Source: CBFFRJ01 sp051486985 (GTDB lineage: Bacteria; Pseudomonadota; Gammaproteobacteria; Enterobacterales; Enterobacteriaceae). Taken from it: 64,000 nucleotides of DNA. Shown here one piece after another: positions 8,696 through 15,925 of the stretch; the stretch's first letter is position 1; the number at the start of each line of letters is the position of its first letter. The translations under genes were made by a program, and so were the position numbers. Location of the stretch: assembly GCF_051486985.1 (NCBI RefSeq), contig NZ_JAHVDV010000012.1, positions 1 through 64,000 on the forward strand, given 5' to 3'. The notes beneath the pieces were generated by a model. That model was not told the DNA's origin and did no database searches. It saw nothing but the letters and a program-made list of their open reading frames with translations.

Positions 8696-8927
8696 CAGGG
8701 CGAGGAAGCCAACAGGATAGAGACTTAAGGATGAGGGGTCAGGAGCGCCAGGAGGCGAAGACCAGGATACTGTCAGGATGGCAGTCATAAGGAAAAAGGA
8801 CCGCAACAGGGATTGTGACACGCTAAGGGAAAAACAGGGTAGGTTGTTAGCAAACAAGGAATGTCATACCCCATGAGGGTAGAGGGTCAGAAAAAAAGGC
8901 GACAGATTGCTCTGTCGCCTTTTTTCT
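8696..8927 (+). ncRNA. csrC: CsrC regulatory RNA
   Basis: About 230 nt between yihA and yihI, matching CsrC of E. coli in position and in features. Many GGA motifs (AGGA, AGGGA, CAGGAGCGCCAGGAGGCGAAG) are the CsrA binding sites, so the RNA titrates the translational repressor CsrA. The promoter is TTGTGC (8662-8667), a 16-bp spacer and TAAAGT (8684-8689). It ends in a strong terminator AAAGGCGACAGA...TCTGTCGCCTTTTTTC at about 8893-8927. The exact 5' end is estimated from the -10 element. Confidence 0.93.
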
Positions 8928-8992
8928 TTGCTTGCTTTCTGCTAGATTCCGCCGCAATTCTATACTGAATAAAACCATCAAAGCTGAGCATC

Positions 8993-9493
8993 ATGAAAAA
9001 ACCTTCGACCACTCCACGCGGTAAAACGCACCGTAAAACACGTGAAGAACTGAATCAGGAATCACGTGATCGCAAGCGTGATAAAAAACATCGCGGCAAT
9101 GCGCCGGGCAGTCGTGCGAGTGGGGCAAGCGAAAGTACGGGCTCCGGCAAACGTTCTCAGCAGAACGATCCACGCATTGGCAGCAAAAAAGCCATCCCAC
9201 TGGGCGTAACAGAGGCGCCCGTTAAGACGCAAAAAAAACCCAAGAGCGAGAAACCTATGCTTTCACCGCAAGCTGAACTGGATTCGCTGGAAACTGATGA
9301 GCGCCTGGACGCGCTGCTGGAACGTTTAGAAGAGGGCGAAAGCCTGAGTGCCGAAGAACAAAGCTGGGTGAACGCCAGACTTGATCGTATTGATGAGCTG
9401 ATGCAACAGCTGGGGCTCTCTTACGATGATGAAGACGACGAAGAGGAAGAAGGCCGGGAAGATATGATGCGTCTGCTGAAAGGCGGCCAGTAA
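8993..9493 (+). CDS. yihI: Der GTPase-activating protein YihI
   Basis: A 166-residue cytoplasmic protein that stimulates GTP hydrolysis by the ribosome assembly GTPase Der. The N-terminal half is strongly basic and low in complexity (KKPSTTPRGKTHRKTREEL), and the C-terminal half is acidic with a run of Asp/Glu ending DDEDDEEEEGRED. Both properties match E. coli YihI. It is followed by a short reading frame and hemN on the same strand. Confidence 0.95.
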   Translation: MKKPSTTPRGKTHRKTREELNQESRDRKRDKKHRGNAPGSRASGASESTGSGKRSQQNDPRIGSKKAIPLGVTEAPVKTQKKPKSEKPMLSPQAELDSLETDERLDALLERLEEGESLSAEEQSWVNARLDRIDELMQQLGLSYDDEDDEEEEGREDMMRLLKGGQ

Positions 9494-9502
9494 CGGCCAC
9501 GC

Positions 9503-9676
9503 ATGGGCTTACCCGTCCTGCTTATAACCCTTCCGGTTATATGTTATCTGGTGTGGTTATTCGTTAAACTACAGCGGTTGTCGCAGCGCAAGGTGTGGCT
9601 GCGCAACCGGCTTCTGACCCGACAAGCGGTCAGGCCGGGCCGCCGTAAACGACAGCGGCATCATCGGAAGGAGTGA
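9503..9676 (+). CDS. Small putative single-span membrane protein
   Basis: A 57-codon reading frame fills the gap between yihI and hemN. The N-terminal half (MGLPVLLITLPVICYLVWLF) is one continuous hydrophobic segment able to span the membrane. The remainder is extremely basic, with many Arg, Lys and His (RPGRRKRQRHHRKE). The stop codon lies 2 bp before the hemN ATG, and the hemN ribosome site AAGGAG is inside its last codons, suggesting translational coupling. No convincing ribosome site precedes its own ATG. I do not recognise the family. Whether it is expressed is unknown. Confidence 0.5.
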   Translation: MGLPVLLITLPVICYLVWLFVKLQRLSQRKVWLRNRLLTRQAVRPGRRKRQRHHRKE

Positions 9677-9678
9677 GC

Positions 9679-11052
9679 ATGTCTGAGCAATGTATTGACT
9701 GGGATCTGGCCCTCATCCAGAAATATAACTATTCCGGGCCGCGCTATACGTCCTACCCTACCGCGCTCGAGTTTTCTGCCGATTACGGTGAAGATGATTT
9801 TCGTGCTGCCGTTGCCCGCTATCCGGGTCGTCCGCTCTCGCTCTATGTGCACATCCCGTTCTGCCACAAGCTCTGCTACTTCTGTGGCTGTAATAAGATT
9901 GTCACCCGCCAGCAGCACAAAGCCGATCAGTATCTGGATGCGCTTGAGCAGGAAATTATTCATCGTGCACCTCTGTTTACCGACCGCAGAGTCAGCCAGT
10001 TGCACTGGGGGGGCGGTACACCCACCTATCTGGATAAAACGCAAATAAGCCGCCTGATGGGGCTGTTGCGCGGCCATTTCCATTTTGACGAGCAAGCGGA
10101 AATCTCAATTGAAGTTGACCCGCGCGAGATTGAACTCGACGTGCTTGATCACCTTCGCGCGGAGGGCTTCAATCGCCTGAGCATGGGGGTGCAGGACTTC
10201 AACAAAGAGGTTCAGCGTCTGGTCAACCGTGAGCAGGATGAAGACTTTATTTTTGCGCTGATCAACCGCGCGCGTGAGATTGGCTTCACCTCAACCAATA
10301 TCGACCTGATTTACGGCCTGCCTAAGCAAACACCTGAAAGTTTCGCCTTTACCCTTAACCGGGTCGCGGAGCTCAACCCGGACCGTCTGAGCGTGTTTAA
10401 CTATGCGCATCTGCCCACCCTGTTTGCCGCGCAGCGTAAAATCAAAGACGCCGATCTGCCCTCCCCGCAACAAAAGCTGGATATTCTGCAGCAGACCATT
10501 ACCTCGCTGACTGATGCGGGTTATCAGTTCATTGGCATGGACCACTTTGCCCGTCCGGATGATGAACTGGCCGTGGCGCAGCGGGAAGGCCTGTTGCACC
10601 GTAATTTCCAGGGGTACACCACCCAGGGTGATTCGGATCTGCTGGGAATGGGCGTGTCGGCCATCAGCATGATTGGTGACAGCTACGCCCAGAACCAGAA
10701 AGAGTTAAAGGCGTATTACCAGCAGGTTGATGAAACCGGCAATGCACTATGGCGTGGTATTGCGCTGACACGCGATGACTGCATACGACGTGACGTCATC
10801 AAAGCGCTGATTTGCCACTTCCGCCTGGATTTTGCGGCGGTGGAAAACCAGTGGGATCTTACCTTTAACGATTACTTTGCTGACGATCTGAAGCTGCTTG
10901 CGCCGCTGGCAAAAGATGGGCTGGTGGCTATTAACGAGCAGGGGATCAGGGTTACCGCAAAGGGGCGATTGCTCATCCGCAATATCTGTATGTGCTTTGA
11001 CGTCTATTTGCGTCAGAAAGCGCGCATGCAGCAGTTCTCTCGGGTGATTTAG
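9679..11052 (+). CDS. hemN: Oxygen-independent coproporphyrinogen III dehydrogenase
   Basis: A 457-residue radical SAM enzyme that converts coproporphyrinogen III to protoporphyrinogen IX without oxygen in haem synthesis. The cluster motif CHKLCYFC gives cysteines at 62, 66 and 69, and HWGGGTPTY is the following SAM-binding glycine motif. The ATG at 9679 follows AAGGAG; a GTG six bases upstream is in frame but would overlap the small gene before it. Length equals E. coli HemN. Confidence 0.98.
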   Translation: MSEQCIDWDLALIQKYNYSGPRYTSYPTALEFSADYGEDDFRAAVARYPGRPLSLYVHIPFCHKLCYFCGCNKIVTRQQHKADQYLDALEQEIIHRAPLFTDRRVSQLHWGGGTPTYLDKTQISRLMGLLRGHFHFDEQAEISIEVDPREIELDVLDHLRAEGFNRLSMGVQDFNKEVQRLVNREQDEDFIFALINRAREIGFTSTNIDLIYGLPKQTPESFAFTLNRVAELNPDRLSVFNYAHLPTLFAAQRKIKDADLPSPQQKLDILQQTITSLTDAGYQFIGMDHFARPDDELAVAQREGLLHRNFQGYTTQGDSDLLGMGVSAISMIGDSYAQNQKELKAYYQQVDETGNALWRGIALTRDDCIRRDVIKALICHFRLDFAAVENQWDLTFNDYFADDLKLLAPLAKDGLVAINEQGIRVTAKGRLLIRNICMCFDVYLRQKARMQQFSRVI

Positions 11053-11054
11053 GG

Positions 11055-11085
11055 GTTTATCAGGCCTACAGAACGTAGGCCCGGT
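11055..11085. repeat. REP-like palindrome between hemN and yshB
   Basis: GGCCTAC-AGAAC-GTAGGCC (11063-11081) with flanking TTATCA and GGTAAG resembles enterobacterial repetitive extragenic palindromes. It lies between two convergent genes and may act as a transcript end. Confidence 0.55.
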
Positions 11086-11089
11086 AAGG

Positions 11090-11212
11090 TTAGCTAAAAA
11101 GTCCAAACAGCGCAGCGCAGAGTACTGCCGCTACGGCTGCTTGCGGTGTATGACCTACCGCAGCGCCGACTTCAACGCTGCCCGACACCATATTAATTAA
11201 TGATTCCAGCAT
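11090..11212 (-). CDS. yshB: YshB family small membrane protein
   Basis: A 40-residue peptide starting MLESLINMVSGSVEVGAAVG and ending VLCAALFGLFS. The start, the HTPQ motif and the C-terminus match the E. coli small membrane protein YshB (36 residues), here with four extra residues in the middle. The C-terminal half is hydrophobic and alanine-rich. It lies between hemN and glnG, as in E. coli. In Salmonella YshB has been linked to intracellular survival; its molecular role is not known. Confidence 0.85.
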   Translation of the reverse strand: MLESLINMVSGSVEVGAAVGHTPQAAVAAVLCAALFGLFS

Positions 11213-11323
11213 GATTCAGTTCCCCCGTGAACGGGCAAGATCATACTGAACTCATCGGAACAGTAAAGTGCAAGATTGCAGCAATTTGCGCTCACTATTC
11301 AATCTTTACAATATGGCGAGCCG

Positions 11324-12733
11324 TTACTCCATTCCCAGCTCTTTCAGCTTGCGAGTCAGCGTGTTACGTCCCCACCCCAGCAGACGAGCGGCTTCCTGTT
11401 TATGCCCTTGAGTATGACGAAGCGCGGTCGTGAGCAGGGTGCGCTCCATCTCTGGCTGCGCTTCAGAAAGCAGGTTTTGATGACCGGAACGCAGCGCACG
11501 ATCGGCCCACTGTGCCAGCAGCGTTGCCCAGCTGTCGGGCAGTGATTGTGATGGGTTGTCCGGCACGGTGGTTTCAAACAGTTCTGCTGGTAAATCCTGA
11601 ATCAATACTTCCTGGCCTGCGGCCATCACGGTCAGCCAGCGACAGGTATTTTCCAGCTGGCGAACGTTACCCTGCCAGGCGAGACGGGTCAGGGCGGCTT
11701 CCGTTTCCGGATGTAGCAGCTTCGCTTCGACACCCAGTTCGCGGGCGGCGACCTGCAGGAAGTGACGTGCCAGACGAGGGATATCTTCACGACGTTCGCG
11801 CAACGGCGGCAGATGGACGCGAATGACATTCAGGCGATGGAACAGATCCTCACGGAATTTTCCCTCCTGCACACGCAGTTCGAGGTTCTGATGGGTCGCG
11901 GCAATAATACGCACATCCACTTTCACCGGCGCGTAGCCACCCACACGATAAAACTGGCCGTCTGCCAGCACACGCAGCAGGCGCGTCTGTACATCCAGCG
12001 GCATATCCCCGATCTCATCCAGGAACAACGTCCCGCCATCTGCCTGCTCAAAACGGCCCTGGCGAATCGTATTCGCGCCGGTAAAGGCCCCTTTCTCGTG
12101 ACCAAACAGCTCAGATTCAATCAAGTCTTTGGGAATGGCCGCCATATTCAGCGCAATAAATGGCGCTTTAACGCGTGGGCTGTGACGATGCAACGCATGA
12201 GCCACAAGCTCTTTACCGGTTCCGGATTCCCCGTTAATCAGCACGCTGATGGAGGAGCGTGACAGGCGTCCAATGATGCGAAACACATCCTGCATAGCGG
12301 GCGCTTCACCAATAATGTCGGTGGTTGGGCCGCTTACCTGCACGTTGCGTGGCTGTTGCTGCTCCTGATAGTGACTGATGGCACGCTCTACCAGCGCTAC
12401 CGCTTCGTCAATATCGAAGGGTTTTGGCAGATAATCAAACGCCCCTTGTTGATAGGCGCTGACGGCGGCGTCCAGATCCGAATGGGCGGTCATTATGATG
12501 ACCGGAAGCATGGGATGACGCTGTTTTATCTGCTTTAACAGGGCAAGACCGTCCATCCCCGGCATACGGATATCCGACAGCAGTACGTCCGGGGTTTTGG
12601 TGGTCAGCGCATCAAGCACGTCAGTTGCATTTTCAAAGGTCGTGCAGCTCAAGCCAGCACCGGTGAGCGCGCGTTCAAGCACCCAACGGATGGAGCTATC
12701 ATCATCAACGATCCAGACTATCCCTCGTTGCAT
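11324..12733 (-). CDS. glnG: Nitrogen regulation response regulator NtrC
   Basis: A 469-residue sigma-54 activator. An N-terminal receiver domain carries the phosphoacceptor Asp in LLSDIRMPGMDG. A central AAA+ domain has Walker A GESGTGKE and the sigma-54 contact motif GAFTGA. The C-terminal Fis-type helix-turn-helix includes KQEAARLLGWGRNTLTRKL. It is phosphorylated by GlnL (NtrB) under nitrogen limitation and activates glnA and other Ntr genes. The ATG at 12733 (MQRGIVW) gives the exact E. coli length. It lies 8 bp after glnL. Confidence 0.98.
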   Translation of the reverse strand: MQRGIVWIVDDDSSIRWVLERALTGAGLSCTTFENATDVLDALTTKTPDVLLSDIRMPGMDGLALLKQIKQRHPMLPVIIMTAHSDLDAAVSAYQQGAFDYLPKPFDIDEAVALVERAISHYQEQQQPRNVQVSGPTTDIIGEAPAMQDVFRIIGRLSRSSISVLINGESGTGKELVAHALHRHSPRVKAPFIALNMAAIPKDLIESELFGHEKGAFTGANTIRQGRFEQADGGTLFLDEIGDMPLDVQTRLLRVLADGQFYRVGGYAPVKVDVRIIAATHQNLELRVQEGKFREDLFHRLNVIRVHLPPLRERREDIPRLARHFLQVAARELGVEAKLLHPETEAALTRLAWQGNVRQLENTCRWLTVMAAGQEVLIQDLPAELFETTVPDNPSQSLPDSWATLLAQWADRALRSGHQNLLSEAQPEMERTLLTTALRHTQGHKQEAARLLGWGRNTLTRKLKELGME

Positions 12734-12741
12734 AAACACCT

Positions 12742-13791
12742 CTATTTCCGAATAGGCAGGAACACCGAAAACTCGGTATGGCCTGGCCAACTGGTGAATT
12801 CAATTTTGCCAGAGTGTTGATCGATCAAACTGCGAGCGATGGATAAACCCAGTCCGGTGCCGCCTTCACGCCCGCTGACCATCGGGTAGAACAGCGTATC
12901 CTGTAAATGTGAGGGAATGCCCGGGCCGTTATCTTCCACATCAATGCGCGCGGCCAGGCGATAACGTACACCGTGCAGCGTTAACTGGAAGGCGGTGCGC
13001 GTCCGCAGAATGATCTCGCCGCCTTCCGGGCCAAGGGCCTGTAAAGCGTTGCGGACGATATTCAGTAACACCTGTTCTATTTGATCGGGGTCGTGCGCCA
13101 GTTCCGGTAAGCTCGGATCATAATCACGTACCAGAGTGACATTATCCGGCAGCTCCATCGACACCAGTTTCACCACGCGCTCAGCAACTTTGTGAATACT
13201 TTCGGTAACGTGCATGCCGGGCTGCTGCGGTCCGAGCAGTCTGTCGACCAGGTTACGTAACCGATCAGCCTGTTCGATAATCACCTTGGTATATTCCGTC
13301 AGCGAGGGGTCAGGCAGTGCTTTTGCAAGCAGCTGCGCCGCGCCGCGTAAACCACCGAGCGGGTTTTTGATTTCATGCGCCAGGCCACGAACCAGATCGC
13401 GCGCCGCCACCTGCTGAGCATGCTGTAACTGCTCCTGGCTAAGGCGTCGCTGATTATCCATCGGAGCCATCTCCAGCAGGATGAGGCCTTCAGGTAAGCG
13501 TTGTGCCGTTAACGAAAGAATGTGTGAGCGACCATCAATCACCAGGGTCACTTCGTTGTCGGTAAAGCCCTGACCAGCATTAAGGCTCTCGCGCATTAAG
13601 ACGATGTTCAGTGAAAAATAACTCAGCAGTTCCGGCAGCGGCGTGCCGAATAATTTACGCGAACTCTGCGCCAGTAGTTGTTGTGCGGCTGGGTTGGCGT
13701 AATGCACCGCCAGCTCATCATCAACCAGCAAGATGCTGTTGATTAAAGAATTGAGGATCTGCCCAGCATCGGGCAACGAGCCACTCGCCAT
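12742..13791 (-). CDS. glnL: Nitrogen regulation sensor kinase/phosphatase NtrB
   Basis: A 349-residue cytosolic two-component kinase that phosphorylates NtrC when nitrogen is scarce and dephosphorylates it with the help of PII when it is plentiful. It has an N-terminal PAS domain (about residues 10-110), the H box GLAHEIKNPLGG, the N box NIVRNALQAL, and the G boxes DNGPGIP and GGTGLGLSIA. There is no membrane segment. It sits between glnA and glnG in the same orientation and has its own NtrC site upstream. Confidence 0.98.
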   Translation of the reverse strand: MASGSLPDAGQILNSLINSILLVDDELAVHYANPAAQQLLAQSSRKLFGTPLPELLSYFSLNIVLMRESLNAGQGFTDNEVTLVIDGRSHILSLTAQRLPEGLILLEMAPMDNQRRLSQEQLQHAQQVAARDLVRGLAHEIKNPLGGLRGAAQLLAKALPDPSLTEYTKVIIEQADRLRNLVDRLLGPQQPGMHVTESIHKVAERVVKLVSMELPDNVTLVRDYDPSLPELAHDPDQIEQVLLNIVRNALQALGPEGGEIILRTRTAFQLTLHGVRYRLAARIDVEDNGPGIPSHLQDTLFYPMVSGREGGTGLGLSIARSLIDQHSGKIEFTSWPGHTEFSVFLPIRK

Positions 13792-13811
13792 TCAGCAGTC
13801 TCCCAAAAGGT

Positions 13812-13828
13812 TGCACTAATTTAGTGCA
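13812..13828. promoter_or_regulatory. NtrC binding site at the glnL promoter
   Basis: TGCACTAATTTAGTGCA is a perfect palindrome matching the NtrC consensus (TGCAC, spacer, GTGCA). It is 21 bp upstream of the glnL start, where NtrC represses the internal glnL promoter in E. coli. Confidence 0.85.
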
Positions 13829-13876
13829 TTATAGCTTTTAACCGCTGTTAAAAGCCCGATATCTCAGGGTGGGCGG

Positions 13877-13902
13877 AGAAAAAAGCCCATCCGAAGATGG
13901 GC
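13877..13902 (-). terminator. Terminator between glnA and glnL
   Basis: On the minus strand GCCCATC-TTCG-GATGGGC is followed by six T. It would end much of the glnA transcript before glnLG, keeping the regulators at a lower level than the enzyme. Confidence 0.85.
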
Positions 13903-13959
13903 TACAGATGACGAACAAACTCTGCTACCAGGTGGCAAAGTTTGTTATCAATCTCAAGC

Positions 13960-14110
13960 CTGCCAGGGCAGGCTAAAAGTTTCCACGGCAACGAAATATC
14001 CTGCGTCTTTCTCGCCCCTGCCGCGTCGGCCGCTTTCGCGCACCCCAGTCACATAGGTTGCTATGCTCCTGGGGATTCGCTCAGTGGCCATCTTGCCGGG
14101 ACAAGAAAAA
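13960..14110. repeat. Diverged ERIC-type element after glnA
   Basis: The 3' flank of glnA carries the core of the ERIC repeat: GCGCACCCCAGTCAC (near 14037-14051), a central part around ATAGGTTGCTATG, and CTCCTGGGGATTCGCTCA (near 14066-14083). The arms are poorly conserved, so the borders are approximate. No open reading frame of protein character is present here. Confidence 0.6.
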
Positions 14111-14133
14111 CGTTGGCTATTATTACTAAGGTA

Positions 14134-15543
14134 TTAAACGCTGTAGTACAGTTCGAACTCTACCGGGTGCGGCGTCATGCGCACGCGGTCGTTTTCTTCG
14201 GTACGCAGTGCGATGTATGCATCGATAGCGTCGTCAGTGAACACGCCGCCCGCCGTCAGGAATTCGCGGTCTTCATTCAGTGCGTTCAGTGCTTCTTCCA
14301 GAGAGCCTGCAACCTGTGGGATCTCTTTCGCTTCTTCCGGCGGCAGGTCATACAGGTTTTTGTCCATTGCTTCGCCCGGGTGGATTTTGTTCTTGATACC
14401 ATCAAGGCCAGCCATCAGCAGGGCAGCAAAGCACAGGTACGGGTTAGCAGCCGGGTCCGGGAAGCGCACTTCGATGCGACGTGCTTTCGGAGAGGCAACA
14501 ACCGGGATACGGATAGAAGCAGAACGGTTACGGGCAGAGTAAGCCAGCATAACAGGTGCTTCATAACCCGGGACCAGACGCTTGTAGGAGTTGGTGGTCG
14601 GGTTTGCCAGGGCGTTGATCGCTTTAGCGTGTTTGATAACACCGCCAATGTAGTACAGCGCCTGCTCAGACAGACCGGCATATTTGTCACCAGAGAAGAG
14701 GTTTACGCCGTTCTTGGACAGGGACATATGGCAGTGCATACCGGAGCCGTTATCGCCGAACATCGGTTTCGGCATGAAGGTTGCTGTTTTGCCGAAACGG
14801 TGCGCAACGTTGTGCACTACATATTTATAAATCTGAATTTCGTCCGCTTTCTTGGTCATGGTGTTAAAGCGGGTTGCGATTTCGTTCTGACCTGCCGTCG
14901 CCACTTCGTGGTGATGCGCTTCAACCACCAGACCCATCTCTTCCATGATCAAACACATGGTGGAACGGATGTCCTGTGAAGAATCGACTGGCGGAACCGG
15001 GAAGTAACCGCCTTTCACACCCGGACGGTGGCCTTTGTTGCCGCCTTCGTATTTGGTGGAGGAGTTCCAGGCACCTTCGATATCATCGATAGCAACGTGA
15101 GAACCGGAGATGGACGCGCCAAAACGGATGTCGTCAAACAGGAAGAACTCTGGCTCTGGTCCGAAGAGAACGGTATCAGCAAGGCCGGTAGAACGCAGAT
15201 ATTCTTCAGCACGTTTAGCGATAGAACGTGGGTCACGATCGTAGCCCTGCAGAGTACCAGGTTCCAGGATGTCACAGCGAATGATCAGGGTCGATTCTTC
15301 GTAGAACGGGTCAATGAGCGCGGTAGAGGCATCCGGCATCAGAACCATGTCGGATTCGTTGATGCCTTTCCAGCCGCCAATCGAGGAGCCGTCAAACATT
15401 TTGCCTTCTTCAAAGAATTCGGCATTAACCTGATGAGCAGGAATAGTGACGTGCTGTTCTTTACCTTTGGTATCGGTGAAGCGCAAATCAACAAATTTCA
15501 CTTCATGCTCATTCAGCATCGTCAATACGTGTTCAGCGGACAT
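14134..15543 (-). CDS. glnA: Glutamine synthetase, type I
   Basis: A 469-residue dodecameric enzyme making glutamine from glutamate, ammonia and ATP. Family signatures include the beta-grasp segment FDGSSIGGWKGI, the metal and substrate motifs HHHEVATAGQNEI and MHCHMSLS, and the adenylylation loop KNLYDLPPEE with the modifiable Tyr near residue 398, so control by GlnE is expected. Length matches E. coli. It is expressed from a sigma-54 promoter with upstream NtrC enhancers and is the first gene of glnALG. Confidence 0.99.
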   Translation of the reverse strand: MSAEHVLTMLNEHEVKFVDLRFTDTKGKEQHVTIPAHQVNAEFFEEGKMFDGSSIGGWKGINESDMVLMPDASTALIDPFYEESTLIIRCDILEPGTLQGYDRDPRSIAKRAEEYLRSTGLADTVLFGPEPEFFLFDDIRFGASISGSHVAIDDIEGAWNSSTKYEGGNKGHRPGVKGGYFPVPPVDSSQDIRSTMCLIMEEMGLVVEAHHHEVATAGQNEIATRFNTMTKKADEIQIYKYVVHNVAHRFGKTATFMPKPMFGDNGSGMHCHMSLSKNGVNLFSGDKYAGLSEQALYYIGGVIKHAKAINALANPTTNSYKRLVPGYEAPVMLAYSARNRSASIRIPVVASPKARRIEVRFPDPAANPYLCFAALLMAGLDGIKNKIHPGEAMDKNLYDLPPEEAKEIPQVAGSLEEALNALNEDREFLTAGGVFTDDAIDAYIALRTEENDRVRMTPHPVEFELYYSV

Positions 15544-15633
15544 ACTTAAACTCTCCCGGATTTTTTCATTGTCGTCGTGGTAACGAGGTCTGCAGATACT
15601 GCGTCAATCTGGCGGTGTTGCCATAAATTTTAT

Positions 15634-15652
15634 AAAGCGAAATCTATGCCAA
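15634..15652 (-). promoter_or_regulatory. Sigma-54 promoter glnAp2
   Basis: On the minus strand TTGGCATAGATTTCGCTTT carries the -24 GG and -12 GC elements of sigma-54 promoters and is nearly identical to E. coli glnAp2. The start would be near 15625. The two strong NtrC sites are then centred near -108 and -140. Confidence 0.9.
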
Positions 15653-15682
15653 CTTTTAAATGTCACTAAAAAGGCGCTATTA

Positions 15683-15773
15683 TGCGCACCATAGTGCAAA
15701 AGGGCTGCACCATGATGGTCACATTGCACCAATATAGTGCTTTTATGTGAACAACAAGCACCGTATTGGTGCA
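15683..15773. promoter_or_regulatory. NtrC enhancer cluster for glnA
   Basis: Two strong sites, TGCACCAATATAGTGCT (15725-15741) and AGCACCGTATTGGTGCA (15757-15773), have centres 32 bp apart. Two weaker copies, GCACCATAGTGCA at 15685-15697 and TGCACCATGATGGTCA at 15706-15721, are closer to the promoter, as in the E. coli arrangement of strong enhancers plus low-affinity governor sites. Confidence 0.9.
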
Positions 15774-15802
15774 ATTTTTGTTAAAGTAGCCCAATTCCGC
15801 TT

Positions 15803-15818
15803 CGTGAAAGTGATCACA
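15803..15818. promoter_or_regulatory. CRP site for glnAp1
   Basis: On the minus strand TGTGATCACTTTCACG matches the CRP consensus TGTGA-N6-TCACA in nine of ten conserved positions. E. coli has a CRP-dependent sigma-70 promoter, glnAp1, at this place. It could also affect the divergent typA. Confidence 0.7.
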
Positions 15819-15925
15819 AAGCATCCCTGCGATACTTGTTTGCGGGGGATGTTTGTGATCCTGTTTTGTAGTGCGATTAATCCGTGTACAATAACGCGCT
15901 ATTTCTAAATGCCTGAGGCAAAGTT

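Noticed and set aside
13942..14979. Long plus-strand frame opposite glnA
   Set aside because: It is a shadow of the highly expressed glnA with biased codons; its protein resembles no family and it covers the ERIC-like spacer.
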